Shown here: in pieces, positions 54,708-64,000 of the stretch
Layout: each line of letters opens with the position of its first letter
Numbering within the stretch: the first letter of the stretch is position 1
NCBI GenBank assembly: GCA_002786065.1
Contig: NHNY01000017.1
Coordinates: forward strand, 248,001 to 312,000
DNA: 64,000 nt
Source of the DNA: Microcyclospora pomicola
Lineage: Eukaryota; Ascomycota; Dothideomycetes; Capnodiales
Reading direction: 5' to 3'
Notes under the pieces: generated by a model
The model's input: the letters and a program-made list of their open reading frames with translations, nothing else
Databases searched by the model: none
What the model was told of the DNA's origin: nothing
Program-made: the position numbers and the translations under genes

Positions 54708-55173
54708 ATGCCAATGCCATCATCGACAAGCGATGCCGCGAACAAAGCTGAGAAGGGAGCAATGCAATACGCATATGCTTGGGGAGGTGAGCGCGAAATC
54801 TTTGACATCAATAATTTATATGAGTGAGGATGTTGACAACAACGCTTCATCAGGGAATCCTCTTGCTCCAGCAGTAACAGCAACTTTGATCGCGGCGCAA
54901 CACCTCCGACCTTTTCAAGTGCTTCCCATGATGTTCCCGCCGATCCTCCTCTTTTCATCGTATCTCAACATTAATGGCTACAAGAAAGACTCAGCAGGCG
55001 TAACTAGCGCTTGGAGTGCTGCTTACATGGTTCTCGCAATGCGACGGAAACAAGCATTCCGCACAAAGTTCAACACAAGAGGAGTTGTAAGAGGAGCGAC
55101 ATTGGGACTCTGCGCCGTGAATGCAGTTGGCGGAGGCCTGGCATACTTCTTTGGCAAGCGGGAAGAGATATAA
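54708..55173 (+). CDS. AIM19: AIM19-like mitochondrial membrane protein
   Basis: A 132-residue protein from exons 54708-54786 and 54854-55173. The 67-base intron (donor GTGAGC, acceptor CATCAG) joins YAWG to GNPLAPAV. The start at 54708 sits in a good context (GCCACGATG). It has up to four short hydrophobic segments, including LPMMFPPILLFSSYLNING, AGVTSAWSAAYMVLAMRRK and ATLGLCAVNAVGGGLAYFFG. The SAWSAAYMV...RR pattern, with spacing to the last helix, matches Aim19 (altered inheritance of mitochondria 19), a mitochondrial protein of unknown function. It is divergent from HLJ1, 501 bases apart. Confidence 0.7.
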
Positions 55174-55553
55174 CGAAGAAAGCATTCTTGGCATTTCAGG
55201 TGTTTGGGACGTGATGTATCAAGATTCAAGCTTGTGAGTATTGTGTACACTATCTATTAACGACGAACGTAAGATCGTGACGTGAGATGATGACACACAG
55301 TCCATGACGCCTCAACCATCAGCTGGAGCGCATATTCAAGCATAATCCGAGGCGTCGAGACATCATTCAACATGCATTTCCTGAATGCAACTGAACTGAT
55401 GACGGGTGCTGCCAATGCATGAACCAAACTTTCCTCTCACCAATGTGCTGCTCTAGATCGAATACCGCAGTATCTCTCAGAGAATGTGCCGCTTCTCGAG
55501 TCGCGTTCCTGGGCTCTGCGGCATTAGCATACCATGCTACATCGACCAAATCT

Positions 55554-56993
55554 TCATTCTGTCAGGCGCTCTCCATCGTGGCCTGTCGCCTCGCCTCGCT
55601 TCACGCTTTCCAGCACTCCGCCCACACGCCTTCTGGCGTCGACGTACATCATGAACTCGGAGTACGTTCTTGGCATGACCTTGATGTCTTTATCCACCGT
55701 GAAAGTATAGTTGAATTGGCCAGTAGGTTTCGTTTCACCATGCTCCACGTTACGCACTTTACTATCGACCCGGACCTGGACTCTGGTTCGGTTGTCAGGT
55801 ATCCGCTCTTCATGCGAGGGGCCTTCAACTAGCGGTGGGTCGGTGTACACGACAGTAGCGGTGAGGTAGAGCACGCTGCCCACAGGCACCGGGTTTTCGA
55901 ACGTAGATGGATCGAGCGATACGAAAGCTGGCCGTGTATGCGCAAAGCTGGCAGCGCAGCAGAAAGCGAGCTCAAAGGTTTGTTTCAACAGAAAACCTCC
56001 GAAAATCATGAAATGGTGTCGATTGCGATATTGTGGCTGCATGATCGCTGCTGTGCTTACTTTCGTAGCATCCATGAAGAAGACATTATCAGGTTTGCGT
56101 AGAGGGTCATTTGGGTCGTGGTATTGCAGCTGTCGCTGCCACATAGCATGAATCAGATCGCTTTCTTCGTCGTTCGGCGCAGTCTTGAGCAGCGAACGCT
56201 GGGCTAAAGATTTCCGGTGCTTGCTGTTCTTCTCGCCGGTCATGAACAGTTCCTTCTCCTCGTCCGTGTCGGCTCGGACAGGTGGAATGGCCACAGGTTC
56301 TCGCGTTCCTGGATCAAGCGAGACCATAGTGCAAGTACAGGTGATCATGACATCTCCCTTCTCAACCTCCTTGCCTTCTCGCGGAGCTTTGGCAACTTGC
56401 AGCGTGATTTCCATGCTGCTTCTGCCAGTATAGGTTACATGGCCGCTTAGCTCAAGATCGCAGATCTCGTGAAGTGGATTGTTGATTGTAATCCGATCAA
56501 AAGCAGCCGTAACAGTTGTGACGCTCGCTCCAGTATGCTTGTAAGCGATCACGCCAGAGAGAGCATCAAGATCCATGAAGATTGTTCCAAGGCGAATGTG
56601 GCCAGAGGAGTTCATGTAGGTATCCAATAGGTAAGGGTCTTGGCCCAGCGGTAGTATCTAAGTCTAGCATATCAGTCAGTGACCTGATGCTGGCCGCTCC
56701 CACGCCACACGCACCACGCTGTGATAGCTGTCCGACATTTTCTTAGGCGTAAGGTCGCGATCAGCGGGTGTCTCTGGTTGGCCTGACGGCTTGGGCATGC
56801 CTTGCTTCTGCTTCTTCCGGAAAGCTTCCACCCATGGCGTTTGTACTCGCTGATCTGTCAATGCTCGAAATACGCCGTCTGTCTGGCGCATTGATGTTGT
56901 CGAGAAACACCGGTACAACCTGCGGCAAGGCACATTGTTCTGGCTCAACCCTGCAGCCCGAAGGAACTGCACCAATGCATTTCTGTGTGCCAT
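55554..56993 (-). CDS. Mitochondrial acyl-CoA thioesterase, ACOT9-like
   Basis: A double-hotdog thioesterase that hydrolyses acyl-CoA to free acid and CoA, homologous to mammalian ACOT9/10. The predicted protein is 460 residues from exons 56993-56715 and 56657-55554. The 57-base intron (56714-56658) joins DSYHSV to ILPLGQDPYLLDTYMNSSGH. The first ATG at 56993 gives an Arg-rich, amphipathic presequence (LCRRLYRCFSTTSMRQ-like), consistent with mitochondria. Hotdog 1 has GHIRLGTIFMDLDALSGVIA and hotdog 2 has HHFMIFGGFLLKQTFELAFC and PVPVGSVLYLTATVVYTDPP. A third motif before the second domain, RKPDNVFFMDATKVSTAAIM, is also typical. It is not related to the smaller thioesterase at 13783-14325. 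Confidence 0.88.
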
Positions 56994-57723
56994 TGCAGTC
57001 ACCTCTGTCTCCGTTCACGATCGAAGAAGACCGAAGTTGAGGATGTACCGACGCGCAACTCAAGTCGAACGATGCGACGGATCTGAACAATGTGATCGAT
57101 CGGGTGCAGGTGGGTCCTTTCCCGAGCTTCGGCTGACAGAACTCCCAACCTCACCTCTCAATCCTGACCTTCTTCATCGTTGAGATTCAAGTCTGAACTC
57201 TGGGTACCACGCACTTCAACATGGTCACAGTAGTATGGGGCTGAGGACTCCTCTTACACATCATGGAATCGCATTCCAGCTTGGGCTTGGGAAGCCTAGA
57301 CCTGTTTTCAACAACTACAGGCCTTCGTCTCCAACTCTCGTCCCAGCTGGAGATCTCCAGTAAAGCCGGAATTGACATAACTCAAAACCAGGATGGTTTG
57401 CTGAGACAAAAGCTTGCGCAAGGTCCATTTGTCCAGCGGGCAAACAGTTTCATGATTTTCTTACTCCTTCGCTTTGATATTGCTCTTACGTCGACGATGG
57501 AGGATGATATCTTATCAAGATTGACATATACGATTGAGACGGCTACGGTAGATTCTATTGCCTTCCGGACCTTATGAGTATGAGCAGTTCGCTGACATGA
57601 TAGAAGCTGTGGTCCGACCTACAGCTTCAGCCACTTTCCGTTAATATCTCTGCAAGCAGCGGAAGCGCCTCCACGTACCGTATAAGCATATGTCTGGGTT
57701 ATGCTGATTTAACCACTCATACT
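56994..57723. other. Intergenic, divergent
   Basis: It lies between the ACOT9-like gene and the acidic orphan gene. A 104-codon plus-strand frame at 57263-57577 (starting MESHSSLGLGSLDLFSTTTG) is open but unrecognised, and I do not call it. Confidence 0.35.
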
Positions 57724-59067
57724 ATGAAGAAGGCTCGCCATAAACTAGGCATTGATGTTCCATTTCACGTTGTTCAGCCCCCATTGGGCGTTCAGACGCT
57801 TTCACTCGACGCAGTACACTTGACAATGCACATAACTCATAACACGTGTAGAGTGCCACAGATATTGGCAAGACATGGCAGTGCCTCATCCGCCTTAGCT
57901 ACAGCTGACTGCGCGAAGCCTGATCATTTTGGGTCCCGCGTTCATTCCGGTCAGGAGTTGCAGATTGGGACCTCAGTCGATGCTTTAACTTCTGGACTGG
58001 CTCGGCGCCCAGCCAGAGACGTAGACACCGACGAGCAAAGTCCTTGTGGCGGGGTCCCTGGTGGAAAATTGTCAGGCGCGCCGGTCTCACTACTGTCCAT
58101 ACTTTCGTCCCGCATCAGTCTTTGCAGATCACATGTTGAGATTCATGGCTCATCACCTGTGGATCAATTCCTACCTACACAAGACATACAGGTCACACCA
58201 GAGCCACATATGATACAGGAACTGCGCTTCCGGTCCATCGACGCCGTACAGATCATCACCTCTGGCGTGAGAGAGGCAATCGCAGGCCTGCCTAGACGTC
58301 GACTAGACAACATAACGACAGGCGGCAAGAACTCATGCCAACATCTCTCTAGCGTAGCACCGACCTTATTTTCTCCCAGCTACCTCTCAAACCTATCCAG
58401 TCGAGCCGTATTCCTGCCACTGCTCAGTCATGCATTTGCGAAAGTCGGACTGAAGAATGCCAGATCTAGCTCTCTGCACTCAAGGATGAGTCAACTGTTG
58501 CAGGTGGACCCAGTCGTTGATCTAGCTACGGAACATGAAAGTCCCGAGCAGGAGAACATTGCCTGCAAGCTCTTTGGTCTGGTGCAAAGAGGAGTATACG
58601 ACCCGAAAGCAGCAAAACGCCTCCCGCCTTTCGCTGTCCCTGCCAGTGACCGTCCGATGTTTGATCAAGCACACATGAGCACCATGCTAGAGCCGCAGGA
58701 AGATGCTTACTCGACTGAAGAACATGAGCTCCTGGAAGATGAGGACGATGATTTCCACGACGAGTTCGACGACCTTGTCAACGATCCAGATGAATTTGAC
58801 TCCCTATCGATGATCAATTATGACCGCGCCGAAGACAGCGATCTACTACTGGCATTCAACGAAGCCACATATCGCCATTCCGCTTCCTCCAGCCAAGAAG
58901 AAGACGATACGTTCTGCGACCTCGATGATGAAACCATGGAGTCCGATGCTGATTTGCTGTCCCTCTTCGATGAATCCTTCAGCAACACGAAATCCCCACT
59001 TCTGACGGTTGAGACGTCGCATGAGCTCTGGGGCGCAGGAGATGACGATGAGATGCTTCTCGATTGA
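57724..59067 (+). CDS. Hypothetical acidic protein, no recognised domain
   Basis: An intronless 447-codon frame from the ATG at 57724. The N-terminal 250 residues are Ser-rich, with a mix of basic and hydrophobic residues and no signal peptide. The segment KLFGLVQRGVYDPKAAKRLP, then FAVPASDRPMFDQAHMS, looks ordered. The last 120 residues are extremely acidic (ELLEDEDDDFHDEFDDLVND, then FCDLDDETMESDADLLSLFD), the kind of composition seen in activation domains or histone/rRNA-binding proteins. The true start could be a later Met, for example the one at about 58486 (MSQLLQVDP). It may be a lineage-specific gene. I assign no function. Confidence 0.55.
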   Translation: MKKARHKLGIDVPFHVVQPPLGVQTLSLDAVHLTMHITHNTCRVPQILARHGSASSALATADCAKPDHFGSRVHSGQELQIGTSVDALTSGLARRPARDVDTDEQSPCGGVPGGKLSGAPVSLLSILSSRISLCRSHVEIHGSSPVDQFLPTQDIQVTPEPHMIQELRFRSIDAVQIITSGVREAIAGLPRRRLDNITTGGKNSCQHLSSVAPTLFSPSYLSNLSSRAVFLPLLSHAFAKVGLKNARSSSLHSRMSQLLQVDPVVDLATEHESPEQENIACKLFGLVQRGVYDPKAAKRLPPFAVPASDRPMFDQAHMSTMLEPQEDAYSTEEHELLEDEDDDFHDEFDDLVNDPDEFDSLSMINYDRAEDSDLLLAFNEATYRHSASSSQEEDDTFCDLDDETMESDADLLSLFDESFSNTKSPLLTVETSHELWGAGDDDEMLLD

Positions 59068-59882
59068 CGGAAAGCCTGATTGGCCGCTTCGAACATGTAT
59101 TGCTGCGGAGGACTTGCGTGGCCATCACTTGCTCATTTATCGTAATAGATTGCATCTCTATGTTGCTCCATGATGTGTCCCACAACGATGACACGGCTAC
59201 ATGAATGATCGAAACATATCTCGGCTGGAATGGAGGGATAACTGCAGGCGAGATGTCGTGCAATGAACTGCCTTTCGCCAGTCTACAATGAGCCCACGCG
59301 CGCGACCACACACAATTCGAACAGATGGGAGCGCAGCACGATATCTGATACTTTTGCGCTGAGGACTTCACATCGTTGACTGTAAGAGCTGGATCACACG
59401 GTGAAACTTGCAATGCTAGGACTGTACCAAAGCTACCTACGATCATGTCATGCATGTACCTTGGGAATGTAATAATGCAGTAAGCCCAGAAAAGAATCCC
59501 CCGGATCTGGAGCCCAAGAATGATACTGCGCCAAATCCCCAGCTCCCGAGGTCATGCATGTGTTCGAATATACAAACGCCACCGTCATGAAGAAAGCCTC
59601 CCTTCCAGTCCCGTGTGCCCCGTAAATGCAGATGAGCGCCGTTCGTGTTATAAGTTGAGGTGCTAGCGGGAAAAGATGTTGATAATAGAAGTAAGGAGGT
59701 CTGCCGAGCAGGCAGAATCGCTTGAAATGTGATGGTTGTGAGGTGTGAGAGAAGCGTGTGATGCGGATAGCGCAATGGCAGTCAAGAGAGAAGGCAGAAC
59801 ACGAAGGGAGGGTCCATGGCTCCCTGTGCCTGGATCGCTTGGCAGAATTTCAGAAAATCATCTGTACACCTTGATTTCTGGC
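59068..59882. other. Intergenic between convergent genes
   Basis: No gene recognised. Short minus-strand frames at 58979-59455 and 59443-59775 lack family features. Confidence 0.4.
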
Positions 59883-62800
59883 TCAGACACGGGCGTTCTG
59901 CCCGCTCGCGGTTTCCTCTTCAAGCTCGCGCGCAATGGATAGATACCATTCTCCATGGCTCTGCCAATCGACAATGCGCACACGATCGAGCTGATCGACG
60001 ATGGCGCCGACGTGGGACATCATCTCGCCGAGACCCCAGGAGGTTAGAGTCTCGGAGGCTTCAGTGGCAGCGCGGATGCGTTCTGCTGACGTTGAGGCGG
60101 AGAGGCGTTCGAGGATGTGCTTTTGTAGTCGCTGGAACAGAACTTTCAGGACGGGGTCGGTGAAGCGTGCAGTGGAGTTGGAGCCGACGGCGTCTGCTTG
60201 AGAGAAGAAACGGTTGATCGTACCAGCAAGCTGGGCTTTGGAGGTGGGCGGCATATTGTGAGCGGTTTCGAGAGCACCAAATGCTTTTTGTGCGGCAATG
60301 GCCACGGATTTGGGACCACCGTCAGAATTACCGCCGTCCACCATCGACGAAGTGCCAGCGAGCAGAGCCCACAGTCGTGCAGCTTCCATCTTCCACTGTG
60401 CACGAACATCGCGCTTGAGGAGATTCTTGGCCGTCAGCAGGATGGCGCCGACCACAGCGATGTGCGCGGCTTTGATCCGGATATCGCACAATCGAGCAAT
60501 GTCGAGGTGTAATGTTTCGGGCACTTCAGTATCTTCTAAAACACCTTGTTCGATCGCCAGATCGGCCAAGCCTTTGATATAGATCTTATCTGGCTCAGGT
60601 CGCTCGAGTCGAGCAAGGGGCCCTACTCCATACGATGTCACATTTGCATGAAGTGTGTTGTACGATGCGCGCCACCAGCGTCTGGTGCGATCGAGGGTAA
60701 TCTGACCGGCTTCAAGCTCTGTTCTGAACTGTCGGCTCTCATACCCAGGCGCCTCACGAATGAGCACTGGAGCAGCCTGGCTGACCATGAAATTCGAGTA
60801 ATCAAGACTCAGCATGTCTACAGCGCGGAAGAGCTTGAAGAGCTTCTCGATCATGTTCTCGACTTCAGATCCGTTCGATGTAGCTTGCAAGCTTTGGCAG
60901 ACCGACGCAATTTCCTGATCGCGGTAAGGTGCGCAAAGCTTAGGCAGCATATTGGACATGAAGGTGAAGAAGCCATCATAAGAGAAGATGCCTGCGTGGC
61001 ATTGACGCGCGATCTGCTCCAGGTCGATGGTTTCGCTGATGAGAGTATGCATAGAGTTGCCAGGCTTTAGCATCCGGAGCAATTTCTCTCTGATGTTCTC
61101 GGCAGCGCTTAAAGTCCACAGTTTGCCATCACCAGCCTCGAAGCCAGCCTTCATTGCCTCACAGACTGTCCGATAGACGTCGTCTCGCATTGAAGCCTGA
61201 GATGCAGAATGGGTCAGTCTGTAATCCTTATCGATGGCCAGCTCATGCGCAAGAACGCGATTGCTCGGCATGTTGGTGAAGAGCCTCCGCGTTATGTCCG
61301 AGCTTGGCGTGTTGGCTTCGGGGACGATGGCAGCGGTAGCCTGGGAAGGCACAAGCTGCGAATTCGACTCAGATGTGTCGATAACGCCCGGATCAACACC
61401 TCGAGGTCGAATCTCCGCCACCTTCCGTCCTTTCGGCTTTCGCTTACGGCTTTCCCGGATGGCTTTCTTGATGAGGATGTCCGCACGCTCGGGGCCCGCC
61501 AGCTTCCTGATCCGGGAGAGTAGCATAACCTGATTGTCCCGTATACCTTCCCGATAGTCAGCAGACACCTCGCCACGAGTATCATTCTTCACAGTTTGCC
61601 AGATAGCGTCGAGTTCGACGAATGAGGCCACCATGCCTTCAATGAGTACACTTGAGTCCTGTAACCTCCAAGCTGCAAAAGCAGAAGTGTAGCGACTGTA
61701 TGCTTGGGACAAATCTTCCAATTGTGTTGGATGTGCACTGTAAGAGTTCCATCCTGCCAGCCGATTCATAGTTCTTTCGAACAAACGAAGAAATTCGTTG
61801 GCCTTGGCAATGAGATCCTTCTCTTGGGCGCCAGTCTGGCTATTAAGGGTTGTGAGTGAATGGGCGACGATGAGATAAGCGCTGAGGAAAGTCCGCGTAT
61901 TCAAGGTAGCATTTTTGTCATGAGCTTCCTGCAGGCCCAATCGTGTCAACGCCGCAGTGGTGGTCTTGATCACGGATGCCTCTGCAATGCGAGCCGTCAC
62001 TTCCTCGAAAGTGGCATCGAAAGCAGAAGCAATCGTCAGGTTCTGCTTGGCGAAAGCAAGGAACGCCGGCTGTCTGCGGGATATCCTCCATCTGCGCTGG
62101 ATGCGCCGTATTGCCGTCTCCTCGTCCAACGATGCTTTCTTGACTTCGATGACCTCTTCGTCCGCCCCATCAGCCAACTCCTCCACAACAGCCAGTTTCT
62201 TCTCAGAGCTGTCCGCGCGTCGGGCGCGCCTCACTTGCATGTTACGCTGGTATTCTGCCCGTCTCTTCTCGACCTCTGCATGCTTCTCCTCCATTTCCGT
62301 TCGCACACGTGCTTCCTCCGCCAGCTTCCGCTCTTTGACCTCTTCGGCCACGCGCTTTGCGCGCGCCACTTCCTCCGCACATGTCGCCGCAACTTTGGCC
62401 AGGTACTTTTCCTTCGCAATCTGAGCAGCCAATGCACGCTCTTCGCTGTTGTTGATGCTTCCTCGTGGGGCTGATTTGGCTATAGCTGCGCGTAGGCGGA
62501 CCTGCTCGACATGAGCTGCTCGATCGGCCAAGCGAGCTTTGCGCGACTCGATGATCGAGTTGCGGCGGAGATGCTGTGCTATGTAATTGCTCTGGCCCCC
62601 AAGTCCGATGCCAGAAGATCGACGGTGCGATCGTGACGAGGCGTGCGACTGCACAGAGGACATGGAGTTACGGCGTGAAGACGCAGCGGACGACTTCCGG
62701 CGGGCATTCGCGCGGTTGCGATAGAAGCGAGCGGCAAGGTGGGCAGGTGGGGTGTTGATCTGTTGCTCGGTACTGCCGGCCATGTTCATGGTGGCGTTGG

Positions 62801-62900
62801 TGTCATCGTCGGTGGCTGTGGCATCGCTGTGAGGGTAGGTGTGGTCGTTCAGGTCCAACTCGGGGTTTGGCTTGGTCGCGCGCTCGGGATGTGTGTCCAT
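59883..62900 (-). CDS. SOK1: SOK1/T-complex protein 11 family protein
   Basis: A 1005-residue intronless protein of the TCP11 family. Yeast Sok1 suppresses loss of cAMP-dependent protein kinase, and mouse TCP11 acts in sperm cAMP signalling; the biochemical activity is unknown. Residues 1-130 are disordered with Arg/Ser runs (ARRKSSAASSRRNSMSSVQS), candidate kinase sites. A charged coiled coil covers about 130-250 (EVKERKLAEEARVRTEMEEK). The TCP11 region follows to the C-terminus: AIRRIQRRWRISRRQPAFLA, then RTFLSAYLIVAHSLTTL, DLIAKANEFLRLFERTMNRL, and late LCAPYRDQEIASVC and FRAVDMLSLDYSNFMVSQ. The ATG at 62900 is the first in frame after a stop. Confidence 0.87.
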   Translation of the reverse strand: MDTHPERATKPNPELDLNDHTYPHSDATATDDDTNATMNMAGSTEQQINTPPAHLAARFYRNRANARRKSSAASSRRNSMSSVQSHASSRSHRRSSGIGLGGQSNYIAQHLRRNSIIESRKARLADRAAHVEQVRLRAAIAKSAPRGSINNSEERALAAQIAKEKYLAKVAATCAEEVARAKRVAEEVKERKLAEEARVRTEMEEKHAEVEKRRAEYQRNMQVRRARRADSSEKKLAVVEELADGADEEVIEVKKASLDEETAIRRIQRRWRISRRQPAFLAFAKQNLTIASAFDATFEEVTARIAEASVIKTTTAALTRLGLQEAHDKNATLNTRTFLSAYLIVAHSLTTLNSQTGAQEKDLIAKANEFLRLFERTMNRLAGWNSYSAHPTQLEDLSQAYSRYTSAFAAWRLQDSSVLIEGMVASFVELDAIWQTVKNDTRGEVSADYREGIRDNQVMLLSRIRKLAGPERADILIKKAIRESRKRKPKGRKVAEIRPRGVDPGVIDTSESNSQLVPSQATAAIVPEANTPSSDITRRLFTNMPSNRVLAHELAIDKDYRLTHSASQASMRDDVYRTVCEAMKAGFEAGDGKLWTLSAAENIREKLLRMLKPGNSMHTLISETIDLEQIARQCHAGIFSYDGFFTFMSNMLPKLCAPYRDQEIASVCQSLQATSNGSEVENMIEKLFKLFRAVDMLSLDYSNFMVSQAAPVLIREAPGYESRQFRTELEAGQITLDRTRRWWRASYNTLHANVTSYGVGPLARLERPEPDKIYIKGLADLAIEQGVLEDTEVPETLHLDIARLCDIRIKAAHIAVVGAILLTAKNLLKRDVRAQWKMEAARLWALLAGTSSMVDGGNSDGGPKSVAIAAQKAFGALETAHNMPPTSKAQLAGTINRFFSQADAVGSNSTARFTDPVLKVLFQRLQKHILERLSASTSAERIRAATEASETLTSWGLGEMMSHVGAIVDQLDRVRIVDWQSHGEWYLSIARELEEETASGQNARV

Positions 62901-63041
62901 AATGAAAGCGTAGGGCTAGCAGATCGCGTATGCATTTCCTGGTCCGAACAGAGATGTTGACAGAGATCTGACTGCGGTGCCAGGGACAGTCGTAGCGTGA
63001 AGGGAAGGTCAGTCGTGGACCTGAGGCCCAGATAAGGCTTA

Positions 63042-63433
63042 TTAAGAGGCAGCGAGTGGCTGCTGGAGCGCGGTATGTAGGCGCGGCCGGTGGCTTGACG
63101 TCGCCCAGGTCAATGTCTTCGTGTGGCTGGGAGCAGGTCCGTAGATTGGTGACACAGTAGCTGAAAGGTGGAGGGAAAGTAAGGTGTGATATGAAGCAGG
63201 ATTAACGGTGATACGGTAGAAAGTGAAAGCCACCTTGGAGCGCTGGGCCCTTGTTCCCGCTGATGGAAGCGAGCCCAGAAGCCGTCGGAAGGAACATGAA
63301 GCAACCAGGTTCTGATTTCGTGCTTGTAGGGATCAGTGACATGATCCGCCGCAACCATGGACAGGTATTCGTCCGCCAGGTGAGAATCGACATCAGTCCG
63401 TAGATGCAGTAGATTCTGATCGACGTTGCTCAC
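63042..63433 (-). CDS. Hypothetical small protein, exon structure uncertain
   Basis: The ATG at 63433 opens a protein-like frame (MSNVDQNLLHLRTDVDSHLA, DEYLSMVAADHVTDPYKHEI, RTWLLHVPSDGFWARFHQRE). After SAPRW the text loses protein character. An acceptor-like CTCCCAG near 63129 is followed in another frame by PHEDIDLGDVKPPAAPTYRA, so the real gene may have an intron here and a different C-terminus. No domain is recognised. It lies upstream of SOK1 on the same strand. Confidence 0.4.
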
Positions 63434-64000
63434 AAGTTGTTGCCATCCTCAATAGAAGCATCACTCACGCCGCTATCGATATCATCGATATCATATCATC
63501 ACCCGGCTAAGAACTAAGAACCTGCCGCAGCCTATCTCGGCCTAGCCGCAGGAGCACGAGTTGACGGTTTCTCACGTGTCATGACATTATGCATCTACGA
63601 CCCGACTTCATCTCGACCATCTCCTGCTTCAGGCTTCATTCTTCACGTCTCACGCTCAAATCAGAACTTCCTCGCAGAATTGACATATGTCTCAGTATTG
63701 TTGAGCATGTGATCCAGTCGCCAAGATGCGACCCCGGCCAGCTACATGCAATGGAAGACTCCGCCTTGGGCACGGCTGTCACAGCGATCATGCATACTAT
63801 ACGAACTCCGATGCAGCCTGACTCGTGAGGCATGCTTTCTACTGTAGCCAACCGGTGTCAAACAATCACTTAGGCTAGTACATCCACGCTCATAGCTAGT
63901 AGGCCTTGGTCGTACTGTTTGGTCTCTGGTCGGGATCTACATCTATCTTCTCCCAATGCGGCATCCTCCACACGGTGACCGGACAAGTTTGGAGTTCAGT
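63434..64000. other. Intergenic to window end
   Basis: No gene supported. A short tandem ATCGATATC motif occurs near 63475-63495. A small plus-strand frame at 63589-63828 has no recognisable product. Confidence 0.35.

Overview
The window is nuclear DNA of a filamentous ascomycete (Pezizomycotina). Genes carry short introns of 48 to 116 bases with GT...AG ends, there are no operons, and the proteins are typical of mould genomes (CCZ1, STS1, shugoshin, DASH subunit DAD2, SPF45, a Zn2Cys6 regulator, GH76, PNGase A-like). The class Dothideomycetes is my inference from gene style and base composition, not something the sequence proves. I see no transposon, CRISPR array, rRNA or convincing tRNA.

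Layout. From 0.9 to 10.3 kb: CCZ1 (vacuolar fusion), a one-pass membrane protein, a DUF3632-type protein with a 12-base microexon, and STS1 (proteasome tethering). From 12.4 to 18.7 kb: a secreted GH76 mannanase, a hotdog thioesterase, an EamA transporter and a short Zn2Cys6 regulator. From 18.7 to 22.4 kb the DNA is gene-poor and holds only doubtful fragments. From 22.4 to 40 kb is a dense housekeeping block: SPF45 splicing factor, shugoshin and DAD2 in divergent orientation, sphingolipid delta-4 desaturase, mitoribosomal uL24m, a 1281-residue JmjC/4CXXC chromatin protein, a PNGase A-like protein and a small conserved protein. From 40 to 46 kb: an Ada-type methylphosphotriester sensor, a decayed CorA-like pseudogene, a FAM210/DUF1279 protein and a Cys-rich protein. 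From 46 to 64 kb: UFD2 (E4 ubiquitin ligase), a CAP-family secreted protein, HLJ1 (ER J-protein), AIM19, an ACOT9-like thioesterase, an acidic orphan protein, SOK1/TCP11 and a small hypothetical gene.

Neighbouring genes mostly do unrelated jobs. The clearest functional pairing is SGO1 and DAD2, two chromosome-segregation genes that share a 425-base intergenic region containing an ACGCGT box and an adjacent GCGCGAAA box. STS1, UFD2 and HLJ1 all touch ubiquitin-proteasome or ER quality control, but they are scattered and not clustered. I found no convincing undescribed multi-gene system. The most useful leads are the segregation promoter, the JmjC/4CXXC protein, the Ada-like protein without a methyltransferase domain, the microexon and the CorA pseudogene. 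Exon boundaries were placed by hand from splice signals and reading-frame agreement, so they are predictions.
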